Shown here in pieces: positions 19,208-31,330 of a DNA stretch of 47,045 bases. Under the pieces are notes generated by a model that worked only from the letters and a program-made list of their open reading frames with translations, searched no databases and had not been told where the DNA came from. The DNA is from Saccoglossus kowalevskii (taxonomy: Eukaryota > Hemichordata > Enteropneusta > Harrimaniidae). The stretch's first letter is position 1. Each line of letters starts with the position of its first letter. Location: the NCBI RefSeq assembly GCF_000003605.2, contig NW_003156736.1, positions 310,837 through 357,881 of the forward strand. Direction: 5' to 3'. The translations under genes were made by a program, and so were the position numbers.

Positions 19208-20678
19208 TATTAAAGCAGTTTAATTACTGCACTTACACATTCACCCAACATGTCATCTTTGAGTCACTTAAAGGAATGTGCCTGATTGGCTGCCCAACCC
19301 TAACACCTAACAGTCAGGCCAATCAGAAAACAGCTTGTTTGTTTGGCGAATCAAATTCTGCCTTGTATATCTGCTTTGACTCAACTGTCATTATGTGGTG
19401 TATTCTAGAAATCTGCAGGAATTTACAATTTTTTAGGGAGATTTTACGAGAGCTTCAGTTGCCAAACCAGTCAGGTTACCTTAAAAATTCATAAATAGTT
19501 ATAAAATCAACCTTTTTTTTTCTGTATCTGCTGTATTGAGAGTAATGCACTCTGTGAGCATTTTCAAAGTTTTGTTTTTATTTTGAAATATTCGATCGTC
19601 AATGATTGCATTCATTGCAGGGGAATAAAAACGAGGATTTGTCAGGATTCTGTCTTGTCACAAATGTCTGTGGAATCCAACCTTTGTGAATCCATGTGTT
19701 GCTACACAATTTAAAAGCGTTGGCAAAAAAAGTCAAGCACACAATCAAAGTTTGGAAGATGCAATGATCGCCTGCATTCGTACATGCCGAGAAACATTGA
19801 AATTTGAACGTCTGTACATTTTCCACAAGTCACACAAAATCAGACCAACAAATATTTTGCATAATCTTTCAAAGACCTGACTAAAGCTCTATGAATGCTC
19901 TTAGAGTACAGCCTTAAAGCCCTCCTAGAGATTTCTCATCTTGAAATCCTTCTAAAAATATTTTCAATTGAAGTGTTTCACTGTGTATGGAAAGAAGCAA
20001 ATACTACATGGTTTTTTTACACAGCAGTTTAAATAATTGACATTAAGAATGTCTAATATTTATTATCTGTATATTACCGAAAGCGATATTTCGAGACAAA
20101 TCAAAGACTTTGATGTATTGTGGAATCGCTTTCTTCACATTTTTTATGGATGTGCAGCTAACAGAAGTTCATACAATGACCAACTGCAAACTTGACTTCT
20201 ATTTTTAATACCCCCCCCCTAAATCTCCTTTATAAGGGATTATCCAAACTAGGGAAGGGAAAGCTGGAGGGTTTTGATAAAAAAAATATTGTTGTGCGAA
20301 AAATAATAATGTATTACCGGTATGTAGCACAAATGTAAAAACGAAAATGGACACCGATCCCAGGCTTTCTGGATCTAAAAAAACATCCTCTGAAGAAGAA
20401 GACAAACATTCCCCCTTTCTACCATATGTGGCACAGTTCACCAATATGCAAAATTTAAAATGAAAAATGTGTCGGGCACATGTTTGGAACTGACATGCAA
20501 GATGACTATAAGGAAAGTCTTTGGTGGGGGGGGGGGTCTTAGCATTTTCATTCATCTCTGTCACAATCACACAGTCCCACAAGTGTCCCAGTTCTATGAG
20601 CGTGTTAAACATAGGACTTTAATCAGACTGGCTTAAAGTGTCCTTGTATGCGATTTGAAGATTAAGGTATATACAGGT

Positions 20679-20889
20679 TACTGTAAAATGACTAATTTTC
20701 ACTGGTTTTAAATTTCACTGATTTACCATTTCAGGCATATTCAGTAGGTTTTAAATTCACGGTTTTATTATTTAGATAATGTGTTCTATGGTCAATTTTA
20801 CATATTCACTGGGTTTTAATTTAGCTCATTATCCAGTCAGCGAAATAAGCAAAATTAAAACCCAGTGAATAATTTACCCTTTTACAGTA
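20679..20889. mobile_element. Foldback MITE, family B, intact ends
   Basis: It begins TACTGTAAAATGACTAATTT and ends with ACCCTTTTACAGTA. Inside are GGTTTTAAATTCACGGTTTTA and the inverted pair ATTCACTGGGTTTTAATTT / AAATTAAAACCCAGTGAAT. TA borders fit a TA target. It is directly followed by a C-run (about 20893-20910). Confidence 0.88.
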
Positions 20890-22005
20890 TTCACCCCCCC
20901 CCCCCCCCCCATTGCTCTAACCATAGGATGAAAATGTTTAACTGCATCACACTTCAAAGGAATAAAATATTGTCCTTTGTATTACGTACCATGTGTTTGA
21001 TGCGCCGTTCCATGCAACTCTAATCTCAATTATGTTCATAGTAAGTCAAATTTTCCCCAGTCAGGGCTTTTTGCTGAGGAAAATATAGTTTTAGCCGCAC
21101 TCGCTACAGGGTTTGAAATAGAATTTTTTCCTTGCATGCATAGTGTGCATGTTGAATTTGAAATTTACCTGCACTAAATTGTTGTGAAATGCACCACTTT
21201 TAAAGTTTAAACAAAATTTACGGGTTCTCTATTGATGCGATCACGAAAGAATTTGCTTTTTTTGAGTTGTCTTACAATGTTGGTTGAACTTAATTTAGGC
21301 TTAGTGAATATAATGAGAAAATGTTGTGTTAATTTCTACATGCACAGCGTGCACATTATATTTTGAGTTTACTTGCACTAGCTAATAATCTATGTGCATA
21401 GTGCAGTGTGCACCCCAGAGTATTTCTACCCCTGCGCTAATAATATCTTTTATTTCTTTGACTGGTTTATCAATTTGGGGAGAAATGAAAATTCATGAAT
21501 TTGTCCGAAAATTGCAAAATACACATTGTTGTGGGGGGTGATATGTTTTTTTTTTAAATGATGACCATTATGATTTTCACCAAATAATTCATATTTTGTA
21601 TTTACTATTATCCATTGGTGGTGAAATTGACACAATTTATTCTAACCAAATCTTAAAGAAAATGACGACTGGCAAATGGTATGCTGAATCATTGGAGTTT
21701 TATCAGAATATTGTTCTTCAATGTCAACATAGTACTGTAAAAATGTCTTTTCAGTGAAAATTAATTCCAACTAAAATAAATTATTTTACAGTACTACATG
21801 TACCTGTTATCAATATTGGCAATATTTGCCCATTGTCAGAGTACATGACATAATTGTAGATAAAAAAAACGCCCATTATTTGTCTAACTCTTTGTTCAGT
21901 GTGTCAGTCAGTCAGTTAGTTTCCAAGATGATTCAGTTTCAATTCCCATGTACAAGTAGTTCAAAAATCTGTGAACCAAAATGAAAACACATAAACTAAC
22001 TGTAA
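20890..22005. other. HIVEP intron 1, 20.9-22.0 kb
   Basis: A poly-C run, then AT-rich intron. A 61-bp deletion derivative of MITE family A lies at 21733-21793. Nothing else is recognised. Confidence 0.6.
21733..21793. mobile_element. Short family A MITE derivative (61 bp)
   Basis: TACTGTAAAAATGTCTTTTCAGTGAA opens it, with the first 20 bases read as TACTGTAAAAATGTCTTTTC, and it closes with AATTATTTTACAGTA. The interior GTGAAAATTAATTCCAACTA is one arm of family A. It looks like an internal deletion that kept both termini. Confidence 0.7.
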
Positions 22006-22325
22006 CCAGTGCTTGGTAGCCTAGTGGTTGTCGCATCAGACTCATTGCAGGTAGACCCAGGTTTAAATCCTACTTTAGGCTGAACATCAAAAGGGTTGAC
22101 CCCTACCCTGGATGAGTGTGCCACAGACTCAATGGTAAGGCCTATTCCACTGTCCGAGATTCATTCACTAAGGAATGCGATTTGGGGGGAACCTTGGTTA
22201 AGGTCCGCAGGTGCTTATGTTCGACCGAGCCTGTTTGACGCCAGGATAGCGCATTAAATTGTCATTTGATAGGGAGATGGCTACACAGCCTAGTCATGTA
22301 GTCACAAACATGAATATGACTTCTG
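22006..22325 (+). mobile_element. tRNA-derived SINE
   Basis: The head resembles a tRNA gene: A box TAGCCTAGTGG at 22017-22027 and B box GGTTTAAATCC at 22070-22080, at tRNA-like spacing. A tRNA-unrelated body follows (GCCTATTCCACTGTCCGAG..., GGAACCTTGGTTAAGGTCC..., GATGGCTACACAGCCTAGTC) to about 22325. It is not a functional tRNA: the anticodon arm is not well formed. I cannot name the SINE family, and the 3' limit is approximate. Confidence 0.75.
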
Positions 22326-24933
22326 TGGCAAAAACACACTAGTACTTGCAATTTGCACATACAAAAAAAAGTCAGGAGAGACAACAGTAACATTCAATGT
22401 CTGGAACTGTCGCCTGGCACAAAAAAAAATAACTGTCTATCATTTCAGGATCAGTGAATATTAATACTCAGGTACGCATAACATAATTTCTTTTTTTTAG
22501 CGTGTCTATTCTTGCATGAGTTAAATAATTTGATTTAAAGGGTAGAGGTCCTTATGTAGTGTAGGGTGTAAATAAACAATGTATTTTACCATACCAATAT
22601 GCTATTCAGTCAGTCGGCAAATCGAGGACATTATTAATGCAGCATCCTTAAAAGTGTAAGTCTTGATGAAAGTATGAAATCTGATTAATTAAAATCCAAT
22701 GCAGTTACATTGTAGAAGTTTAATTTTTTTTTTATCACCATAGATCTATTTTTGTGAGTACCGTATTATTTGCAGTTTTTCAATTTCTCATATGTGACTG
22801 AGGTACGATGTATGAAAAACTGAAAGAGGTCAAATAAAACCAAAAACGGTACATGTAGATAAACAAAAATTTGAACTAGCAAAATATTTAAAAAAAATTA
22901 GAGCTGTATGTATTATGCTCTTAGGGAAGGGTAAATAATGTACCTCTGCCAATTTTATTTTACTGAATCATGTCAACAAAGATATTATGCTAGATACAAG
23001 TCTTGTGGCAACATTGTACAATGCTATTAATAACACATATCATTTACTGCTTTTTATGATGAAGAGTATAAATAGAAAGAAATCCAGTTGGATGCTTGTT
23101 GTTGCCGAGGCTTCCCCATGCCATGCTTTAACCTAATATGGAGAATGAATCCTGTGCTATGAAAGTCAGCCTATTTTTATCATCAGATTATGTTGCTCAT
23201 GTGACTACAATTGACATTTTTGTTTTGTGATAAATCAATATGGTGTTGTCCTTCAAGAAAAAAAAAAGTTATTGCTAATTTTAATTTATATTTGTATATA
23301 CAAGTAATGAAATTTGGTAAATTTCAAACCACTAGTCTGCGACATTTAAAGAATGGAATTATTTTTTGTATAGACTAATTAAACTAAAAATAGTACTATT
23401 CCTCTGCCATTATCATCTTTTTTTCATATGAAATTACAATTTAGTCAAATTTGGAGGAAAGATTAAATTGACTGTTTAAAATGAGGCTCTATTATCGGCC
23501 CACACTGTTTTAATTCATGTCATAAAGCATGTTTAAAAATAAAATGAATGCATTATGGGAAATAGTGCATGTATTTCCCTGTGTCAGTTGTCAGTTTAAG
23601 AGATTTACCTCTATGTTGATTTTGTTGTTGTGAATTTGTTGTGGTGTGTTGGTGAAAACATGGTTATAGTGTGAGCTGTGAGCTGTGTATTGTTTTTTCT
23701 ACTGCAGTGTTCTCCCAGAAATTTAAACCATTGTGACGGTAAAAATTTACATACTAATTTGCATAACAGTATTTGCATAATTATTCCAAACATAAATTGT
23801 GATATTTAACCTGTTCAATTGCACAATGCACAAAATTATTGACTTACAAAACTACCGGGTATTCATGAGTATTACAACTACACACACGCTTTAAGTTTTT
23901 AGCAACAATTTGGTTTAACCTTTTCACCACTAGACTACCTCACCCAAGTTTTTTCTCATATTCTTCAATATTTCTGGAAATAAACTAATTTCGAAGCCAA
24001 CATATATGTGTCTGAGTCAATTTTTAGTTTTTACTCAAAAAATTTGGTTAATTTCTCTCAATCTTAAGAAGGAAATTACATACTATATACAGGACTATTT
24101 TGTGAATTTGTGATAAAAAGAGGGAACTGGTGGTGGAAAGGTTAAAAATCAGCAATGATGCAGTTGAAATGACACTGTGGTATTTAAGATAGTGACTGTG
24201 GCAGAGTCAGATCAGTGTGGTGGTAAAACAAAGCACTGTGGTAATACTGTCACTCTGTTTGTATCCTTGAAAGAACATTGCTGAATGACCATTGCACTGT
24301 TCATTAAGCTGTGATTTATATGAACACCTGTGGTGGGCAATGGAAAGTGCTGGAATTCGAGAGCAGGAAGCAGAACTCTGGGCCCCCTTTATCCATCAAC
24401 AAAAAATCATTCCACACTTTTCTATGACCCTCGTATCTACATTAGAATTTTATGACACTTTAATTAGCATTTCCAATTAAAAAAAATAAATTTACACAGA
24501 CATTATGAGCATATTATCATGCAACAAGCAAAATTAAAACTCATGACTGCAGAAAATGCGCCTCGCTGCTGTAAGCTGAGCACACTGTCCCCAAAAAACT
24601 CTGATTTAAATACTGTGTAGTTAACACGCTCTTACAGGGGCTAAGATGTACTTGCGCAATTCAAAACTTCATACCCCTAAAGCTATCATATCGTGGTCCC
24701 TATGCAGGGTTATTTGTACCAGAACTAGAAATTGGTGAAAAAAAGTTCAGTGAAGTAGACATGGAGTGTTTAAAAATTTGTTGACGATTGCTTTTAAAGG
24801 TCGAAGGGATTGCGGCCTAGTGTTGCTAAGGGGACTGCCCTCGAAGAAAAGTTTATTTCCATCACAAGCAGTGACAACAAACACACTGTTTACTGTAAAT
24901 GCATAAAATATTTGCTGGTTTTTAATTTCGCTA
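22326..24933. other. HIVEP intron 1, 22.3-24.9 kb
   Basis: AT-rich intron. It contains repeat R1 copy 2 (23704-24260). The open frame at 24292-24480 has no recognisable domain. The remainder shows no structure I can name. Confidence 0.6.
23704..24260. repeat. Interspersed repeat R1, copy 2 (with an internal insertion)
   Basis: It starts CAGTGTTCTCCCAGAAATTTA and has the R1 blocks GTGACGGTAAA, TTTGCATAATTATTCCAAAC, and GACTGTGGCAGAGTCAGATC. About 220 bp near 23920-24145 that are absent from copies 1 and 3 separate the two halves. Confidence 0.7.
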
Positions 24934-25143
24934 TACTGTAAAATGACTAATTTTCACTGGGTTTAAATTTCGCTGATTTACCATTTTAGGCATATTCAGT
25001 GGGTTTTAAATTCACGGTTTTATCATTCAGATAATGTGTTCTATGCTAAATTTGACATATTCACTGGGTTTTAATTTAGCACATTTTCGAGTCGGCGAAA
25101 TAAGCAAAATTAAAACCCAGTGAGTAATTAACCCTTTACAGTA
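24934..25143. mobile_element. Foldback MITE, family B, intact ends
   Basis: It begins TACTGTAAAATGACTAATTT and ends with AACCCTTTACAGTA. It is nearly identical to the copy at 20679-20889 across its length, which suggests recent activity. Confidence 0.88.
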
Positions 25144-25409
25144 TTGCTTGTTAAGTGAAATACCATGAACATGTTCAAAGAATAGAACTCATTATTTCCC
25201 TGCCAAATTTATGAGCTTAAAACCCAGTGAAATTGCTGGAAGCATCAAAATAATGAAATTAAATGTGAGTGAAAATAAATGGTTTCCTAGTACATAAGTT
25301 ATCTCCATGGTTAGAGTGATATCAAACAGGCTTGATAAGAACGTATTAGCATGCAACAGGCGAAATTCAAACTCATAACCATGACAAATTTGTCTTGTTA
25401 ATTTTATAA

Positions 25410-25621
25410 TACTGTAAAATACTTTATTTTCACTTGGAATTAATTTTCGCTATTTTCGCTGAAGGAATGATTCAGTGAAAATAAAATCCAGTGAATATAC
25501 CTTTTTTCCTATCTTTTAGATTAAATTCGCCAAAAATCAGTGAAAATAAATTCCATACAAAACACCTAAAAAGTCTTTTTAGCGAAAATTAATTTCAGTG
25601 AAAATAAAATATTTTATAGTA
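25410..25621. mobile_element. Foldback MITE, family A, intact ends
   Basis: It begins TACTGTAAAATACTTTATTT and ends with AAATAAAATATTTTATAGTA. It carries the inside blocks GAATGATTCAGTGAAAATAA and AGCGAAAATTAATTTCAGTG. It is in opposite orientation to the copies at 15874 and 27035. A short open frame beginning at 25598 overlaps its right end and is probably chance. Confidence 0.87.
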
Positions 25622-27034
25622 AGTACACAAGTAAGATTTAATGATTTATTTGATGTTCACACAACATGTACATATTTAATAAATTTATTCTGTAGGAATG
25701 ATATTTTCAATGTAGAACAACATGTATTGCTCTATTCACTGTGCTTGAATACCAGTGTGGTTGTCATGTATTTTCAAACACCCCTTTGTTATAAATGGTA
25801 TGACCCAGCTGCAGGTTTCAATAGTAGAGGTCAGCCAGCCTGGTGGCATCAAAAGGCATTCATTGGTCAGTTCTGTACACTCATTATTTACGAGTATGAT
25901 TTGTTGGAACCATGCCAAGTCACTAGCACATTCATAATAACTACTCAAACAACTGCATATGTACGCTAGTTTGCTGATAATAAATATAATTGCAATTCTA
26001 CAATCAGTTACTGTGTCATTTCACTAACACTGTCACACATAGTTATTAAGGGAGAGAGGTATCACTTTCTTAAAGTTGAGGTGAACGAACTTGGGTACTA
26101 TTAGTCATTATGCAAATTAGGGGTGTTTCCTTGTACCACTCCAGTTTGTATACATGTACACACAGTGCTATTCATTACGTCCTCTTTAAATGGGGTCAAA
26201 CTAAAACCAGCAAGCTGTTTGTTTTTTTATAGGGGAGATTATATCTGGGACCATTATTATTTCTCCTATTCACTGTATTTGCTCTATTAGAAGCGCAATT
26301 CCAATATAACCACATATAAACCAAAAATCACATTTGCTGTATAATAAATCATTAAAATATTACTTGTTTCATTAAAATCATTAAAATATTTCTATGTATC
26401 AGATGGTGACTTCTGCTCTATTAGAAGCGCAGTTCTAATAGAACCACTTATAAACCAAAAATCACATTCGCTGTATAAGGAATCGTTTAAATATTACTTG
26501 TTTTGACCATAGAAACACGTCTGTATTGTATGTATGCACATGTGCTACTAATAGAGCAAATATGGTACTGGAATAGTGAAACTATGTAACACATGGTGAT
26601 TTCTGTCACTGGAGGTTATGTTGTATTAAAGGTTTATCAATACATTTTTGTCAAAGTTTTGGGAATTTTATGCTGATTACTTATAAAAAGATTCAGGTCA
26701 TTGCTACACATGGTATAATATGAATTAAAAAATTGGTGTTTCCATGAACCAAATTTTCAATAACACACAGAATCAGTATGCACAACAAAAGACAATTTTT
26801 AATTTATCCAAGTCCAGCTTATTTGAATTTTGATAAACTCAAATAAACATGTTTTTGTTGCAACAGTACTATAATTTTTCTGGACAAATATTATCCTAAA
26901 TGTACGAGTTGGGGATTTGTAAAAGAGTAATCACTTTCACTTAAAGACCACCTCTCTATAATGATAATTTTAATAAAATCTCTTGGGTGGTCACTATACC
27001 TACACATTTACCTAAATTTGCCTGTACATACATG
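25622..27034. other. HIVEP intron 1, 25.6-27.0 kb
   Basis: Intron without a recognised gene. It holds the direct repeats at 26281 and 26415. Frames at 25598-25969 (both strands) are open for up to 123 codons but show no family signature. Confidence 0.55.
26281..26502. repeat. Direct repeat, two ~90-bp copies
   Basis: Copies at 26281-26370 and 26415-26502 share GCTCTATTAGAAGCGCA, TAAACCAAAAATCACATT and the AATATTACTTGTTT end. The string CTAATAGAGCAAATAT nearby (26553) also occurs at about 1600, so this belongs to a dispersed family. Confidence 0.8.
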
Positions 27035-27246
27035 TACAGTGAAATACTTTATTTTAGCTGGAATTAATTTTCGCTGAAAAGACTTTTTGGGTGTTTTGTA
27101 CGGTGTTTAATTTCACTGATTTTGGATGAGTTGAATGTGAAACATAGGAAAAAAGGTATATTTGCTGGATTTTGTTTTCACTGAATCATCCCTTCAGTGA
27201 AAAATGCAAAATTCAATTACAAGTGAAAATTAAGTATTTTACAGTA
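27035..27246. mobile_element. Foldback MITE, family A
   Basis: The left end TACAGTGAAATACTTTATTTT and right end AATTAAGTATTTTACAGTA are inverted complements with few mismatches. The interior GGAAAAAAGGTATATTTGCTG matches the copy at 15874. Confidence 0.83.
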
Positions 27247-28604
27247 TTAAACATTCAACAAATTTTAACGTTTATTGTTAATATCATATGAAGTTAATAT
27301 ATAAACATAAAAATGTCAACATTCATTTTTACTTCAACATTAAAATGTTAAAAAACGCACCAAAAAATGACAAATAATTGCTCAACTGTGCAAAAAGTGA
27401 AAATAAAAGTATTGATCAATATTGAGTATATACTTGTGTTTTATCATCAATTTATTTGTCTGCTATGAGTGCCATAATTTTTTCTGTCAAATATCCTGTC
27501 AACATTTTCCTGGTTTTGTGTATTTTTTTCGTTTATTTTTTTATTTCTTGGGTCAGATAGAAAATTATGATCGAAATTTTGGAAAAAAAATGGGGGTAAT
27601 TAGTGTAAAGTGACAAAAGTGGACTTTTGGGCTCAAAGGTTTAAACCCTGATCTCAAAACTGAATGTTATGCTGAACTGAACTGTTATGCAAATTTATGG
27701 AGATTGCTAATTTGCATACAAATAGTTTTTTTTCCCAGGATAGCACATCGATCAAATATATATGTTTACGCTAATCATAATGTAACTAAATATAGATACA
27801 GTGTATCAAATAAATGCGATAGGAAAATAAACTTGTTTAAAAGGTCTATTTTCTATCTTCTCCTAGTGTCATAAATCTAATTATTAAAATTAAAATTAGT
27901 AATGAAGTTGTAAACACTGCCATTCCTTGAGTCTTGAGGATTGATAGCATTCTCTATAATTCGTAAAAATTTTGGTTTTGAAAAAAAAAATAATGGTTCC
28001 ACATGAGTATTTGGAATACTAGTATACTATATGCCAACATAAATGCATGCTTGTTGCATTCTGGCATAGAATCCTTCAAAGTACATGCTTAACTGAGTTA
28101 ATTATAGGGCTGATTAAAAACACACCACCTTGAGTGTGGGAGAATCAGTTTTTTACACATCGTGTTTTATTGACTTTTGCGAATTATGATCATTGTAAAA
28201 CCCCAGCTTCGAAAGTATGTTTAGAGTTGCAACAACAATAAAATACACTGGCAGGCGAGAATATGTTAGTATAAAAATACAGTAAAACTAATGACATTGA
28301 CTAATGTGTGGTGGAGGACAATGTGAACCTGTACTGCCTTAGTGTATACATTCCAGTATTCTCACCATTGAACTTATTATTATACATCTGTCACCGTAAC
28401 GCCATGAGTTACAGCGTGCCATAATTTCGTGATATTTTACAGGGTATTTTCATTCTACCATAAAAGAAAATGTGTGTAAGCGTCCTCTAATAATAAAAAC
28501 AAACATGGCTGCCACCAGGGTTTGACCAGACTCCACATAAAGAAGTTCGCTGATTCTGCTCTAAACGTTTTTGCATTTGGCATTCCCATGATGTATCGTA
28601 AGAA

Positions 28605-28779
28605 GGAAAAGATATATAATAATAAGGTTATCACGAGAATACCTCAAAGTATGCACTCAGACAGTACACCGTTGCATTGACCTCCACTGCGCGTCAGTTG
28701 ATACTCTCGCTGTACTGTCTTCGTGCATACTTTGACATATCCTCGTAATAACCTCATATTATTATACATCTTTTTCCAG
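28605..28779. repeat. Foldback element, ~65-bp arms, CpG-rich
   Basis: The arm GGAAAAGATATATAATAATA ... TCAAAGTATGCACTCAGACAG returns in inverted form on the right (GACAGTAC and GTGCATACTTTGACATAT, then TAATAACCTCATATTATTAT). CpGs are frequent, unlike the flanks, pointing to a young insertion. Confidence 0.8.
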
Positions 28780-29064
28780 CTTGTAATAATAATTTGATGT
28801 GAGATAACAGCACAAAATGGCAATGAGAAACACTGCGCTGTGTGAACATTTCAATTTCTATCACATACTATAATGCTTTTGCATCCGATGAAAATAAAAG
28901 AAAGTGTTTGCATGTGTTGTAAATGTCATGCATATTTTCTAAATACCGGGTACATAACACTTTTGAACACGTCTGTATGGCATTTTATGGTCAGATGAAT
29001 TCTATTGTTCTAAGTGTTTGATGTATAATAATAGAAATTATTGGTGCGTAAAAAATACCCTGAA

Positions 29065-29213
29065 AGAGGAACCTTCCAAGCCCAAGGATTGCACCAAAGA
29101 ATCATGGGACACTATTGTTAATCTATCTTTTTTATCCATTGTAATTTCAATCCAGAAAGTAAATTTGTTGTGAGATTAGGCTTAATTGGAAGTGCCCCTT
29201 TAAATTTTTTAGG
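29065..29213. mobile_element. Small MITE-like element, copy 2 (inverted)
   Basis: It is the reverse complement of 18095-18235: CCTTCCAAGCCCAAGGATTG ... ATTAGGCTTAATTGGAAGTG, closing CCCCTTTAAA. The shared core GATTGCACCAAAGAATCATG is almost exact. Confidence 0.75.
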
Positions 29214-30758
29214 ATGTAACTATGTGTTGCTATTTCCATTAGATCCCGTTTTTGATTTGTCTTAACTGAAAATTCTACTTATGTAGTTACATGTACAGTG
29301 TTTTCCTCAGAAACATAGCATACAGTATTGGTCAATTTACATAACATTAGAATATTTTTAAATAATCACCTGTATTCACTGTTATGCTCAATTGGTTCTA
29401 TTGTTTATCCAAAATTAAACAGTTGGGAGCCCCTACTCTATAATGCCCTGGGAAGAACCCTGATGTACAATTTACTGTCAGACATCATACTTTGCATATC
29501 ATGTAATCTATTCTAGTGATAGCTATTTATCTTTTCCTGGAATTGGTAGTATTCTTTCTTTATAATTTCCTGGAAAACATATCTCATAACATTTCTACTT
29601 ACCTGCTCGTGCACTGAAGCCAAATGTTGTAAAAAAATGTGAATATTAATTAGCTAATTTGCATAAAACATTTGTGTACCTCTTGTATTTCATATCAAAT
29701 AGCTCCTCATATCTGCTGTACCCACTTCTTTTGTTTTTATAAATAGCCTTGCACACCACCACCCCACAGCTCCTCCATATTGTAAGTGTGTAAGTGTGCC
29801 ACAGTTTTCCGTGCAGTGTTCGTTCAAATTCCATATGGCTCCATATCAAAAATGCTGTGGTGCGACTTAAAGTGCCATTTAATTTCCTTAATTCAATATG
29901 CAGAAAATGCATTTTTAGAATTCCAGTTTCAAAGGAAAGTGAATAAAAGACAAAGTGCATTCCTGTAGACAATAGGAATTATTTCTTGCCCATAGCACCT
30001 CACAAAGGCCTTTATGAAATGGTTGTATTACTGTAAGTCAAGTGTTGCACTTTATGTATACATGTATTTGATAACTTATCCGGTTAATTTTCCAATAGGT
30101 CAACTAAAGTAAATTTATACCTACTATGCAATCATAAACAAACTCACAGTTCAAGATAAAACAAAGTATTCTATTCAGTTAAATTTACCTTCAGAATTCA
30201 CCACTTCTTTTGTTATAGTTCAGTTCCAAATTTTGGCAGGTAAATACAGTGAAAATTGCATTTTTCATTTACCAAAAAGTCAATTTCCATATTGTCCTTA
30301 AATATACAACATTTAAACAATCTATAACTGTATGGTACCACTATGTGACTGTTATATGAGATATTTGGTGGTTTAAGTATGTGTGAATTGTAGAAATGTT
30401 AATTAAATATCAACGTTCACATTTTAAGGCGTTTCAGTTTGTTCTGACGCTGGCGTTTGTTTTGGTTTGCGGTATGATTGTGCGTTCAAAAGTGTTTCAA
30501 TATGTTTGAATTCATGAAGATTCACTTCTGTTCCAATTTACTGTTAGCAGCAGAATTTGAATTTGAATCAAAGCAGAATGCATGAGAATTCAAATCATCA
30601 CATTTTACGGATTACCGTTAATCTCATGACCCCAATAAAGCTCCATGAATGGCAGTGTGCAACTTTATTATACTCTGTGGTTATTTACACTGCACTCCAA
30701 TCATTTACATCAGACACGAGCCCCAACATGTCTAAGGCATTGCAAGATACATACATGT

Positions 30759-31195
30759 AGTGTTCTACCCTGAAATTAAAAACACTGCGTCGGTAAAAAT
30801 GTACATACTAATTTGCATAACATTTGCATATTATTTGCATAACCTTTTCAAACAAATGTTTATTTAAAACTACATAATAATAATAAAAATAGGCATCAGA
30901 GCACTTTGTTGGTGTATTTTTAGTTTGTCCCATTCCAGTATAATGATTACCTACTCAATTAAACAATGCACAAAACTGTTATTGCTTCATGACTGTTACA
31001 ACTACATACATGTTTCAAGTTTTCAACAATTTATCAATTTGATTTAAAAAGTCAGCATCAGCATAGTGGGAATAAACTACTGTGACAGTTAGGATAATGA
31101 CTGTGGCGGTGTTAGACTGGTGTGGTGGTAAAACAAAGCATTGAGGAAGTACTGCCATGCTGTTTGAATCCTGGGCAGAACACTACCTATATGAA
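30759..31195. repeat. Interspersed repeat R1, copy 3
   Basis: It begins AGTGTTCTACCCTGAAATTA and includes CGTCGGTAAAAATG, ACTAATTTGCATAAC, a TTATCAATTTGATTT block and GACTGTGGCGGTGTTAGAC. It ends about 80 bp before HIVEP exon 2. Confidence 0.72.
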
Positions 31196-31276
31196 TCAGT
31201 ATAGCTGAGTCATACACTGATATTGTGTATAAATAGTCTTATTTACTTACTAGTTACTTTTTTTTTTATATTTCAG

Positions 31277-31330
31277 AGCAAAGAGCAAAGGTCACAGGTC
31301 TGATCCAAGATAAGGATGAAGTTAAGTCAG
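31277..31330 (+). CDS. HIVEP: HIVEP/Schnurri coding exon 2 (54 nt)
   Basis: A polypyrimidine tract ending TTTCAG precedes it and the donor GTATGT follows. With the one base carried over from exon 1 it reads E-QRAKVTGLIQDKDEVKS and carries one base to exon 3 (phase 1-1). The frame is open, and joins to GNGKDDVEKPAKKAR in exon 3. The peptide is charged and has no known domain; in human HIVEP1 the equivalent position is also a short charged stretch. Because the length is a multiple of three and both borders are phase 1, skipping it would keep the frame. The call depends on splice signals and phase only. Confidence 0.7.

Larger units (their letters stand above)
17553..20678. other. HIVEP intron 1, 17.6-20.7 kb
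   Basis: Intron sequence without a recognised gene. It includes a MITE-like element at 18095-18235, a CpG-rich patch with a 100-codon open frame at 18830-19207, and a CRE octamer near 17908. An ATGAAAATTC-type AT background prevails elsewhere. Confidence 0.55.
27247..30758. other. HIVEP intron 1, 27.2-30.8 kb
   Basis: AT-rich intron. It contains a foldback at 28605-28779 and copy 2 of the small MITE at 29065-29213. Open frames at 27422, 29328, 29646 and 30557 are AT-biased and not recognised. Confidence 0.55.

Noticed and set aside
22006-22090. Functional tRNA gene
   Set aside because: A and B boxes are present, but the arms pair poorly and a SINE body follows directly.
25598-25969. 123-codon plus frame and overlapping minus frame
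   Set aside because: Begins inside a MITE end, no domain, and both strands are open at once, which fits low stop density by chance.
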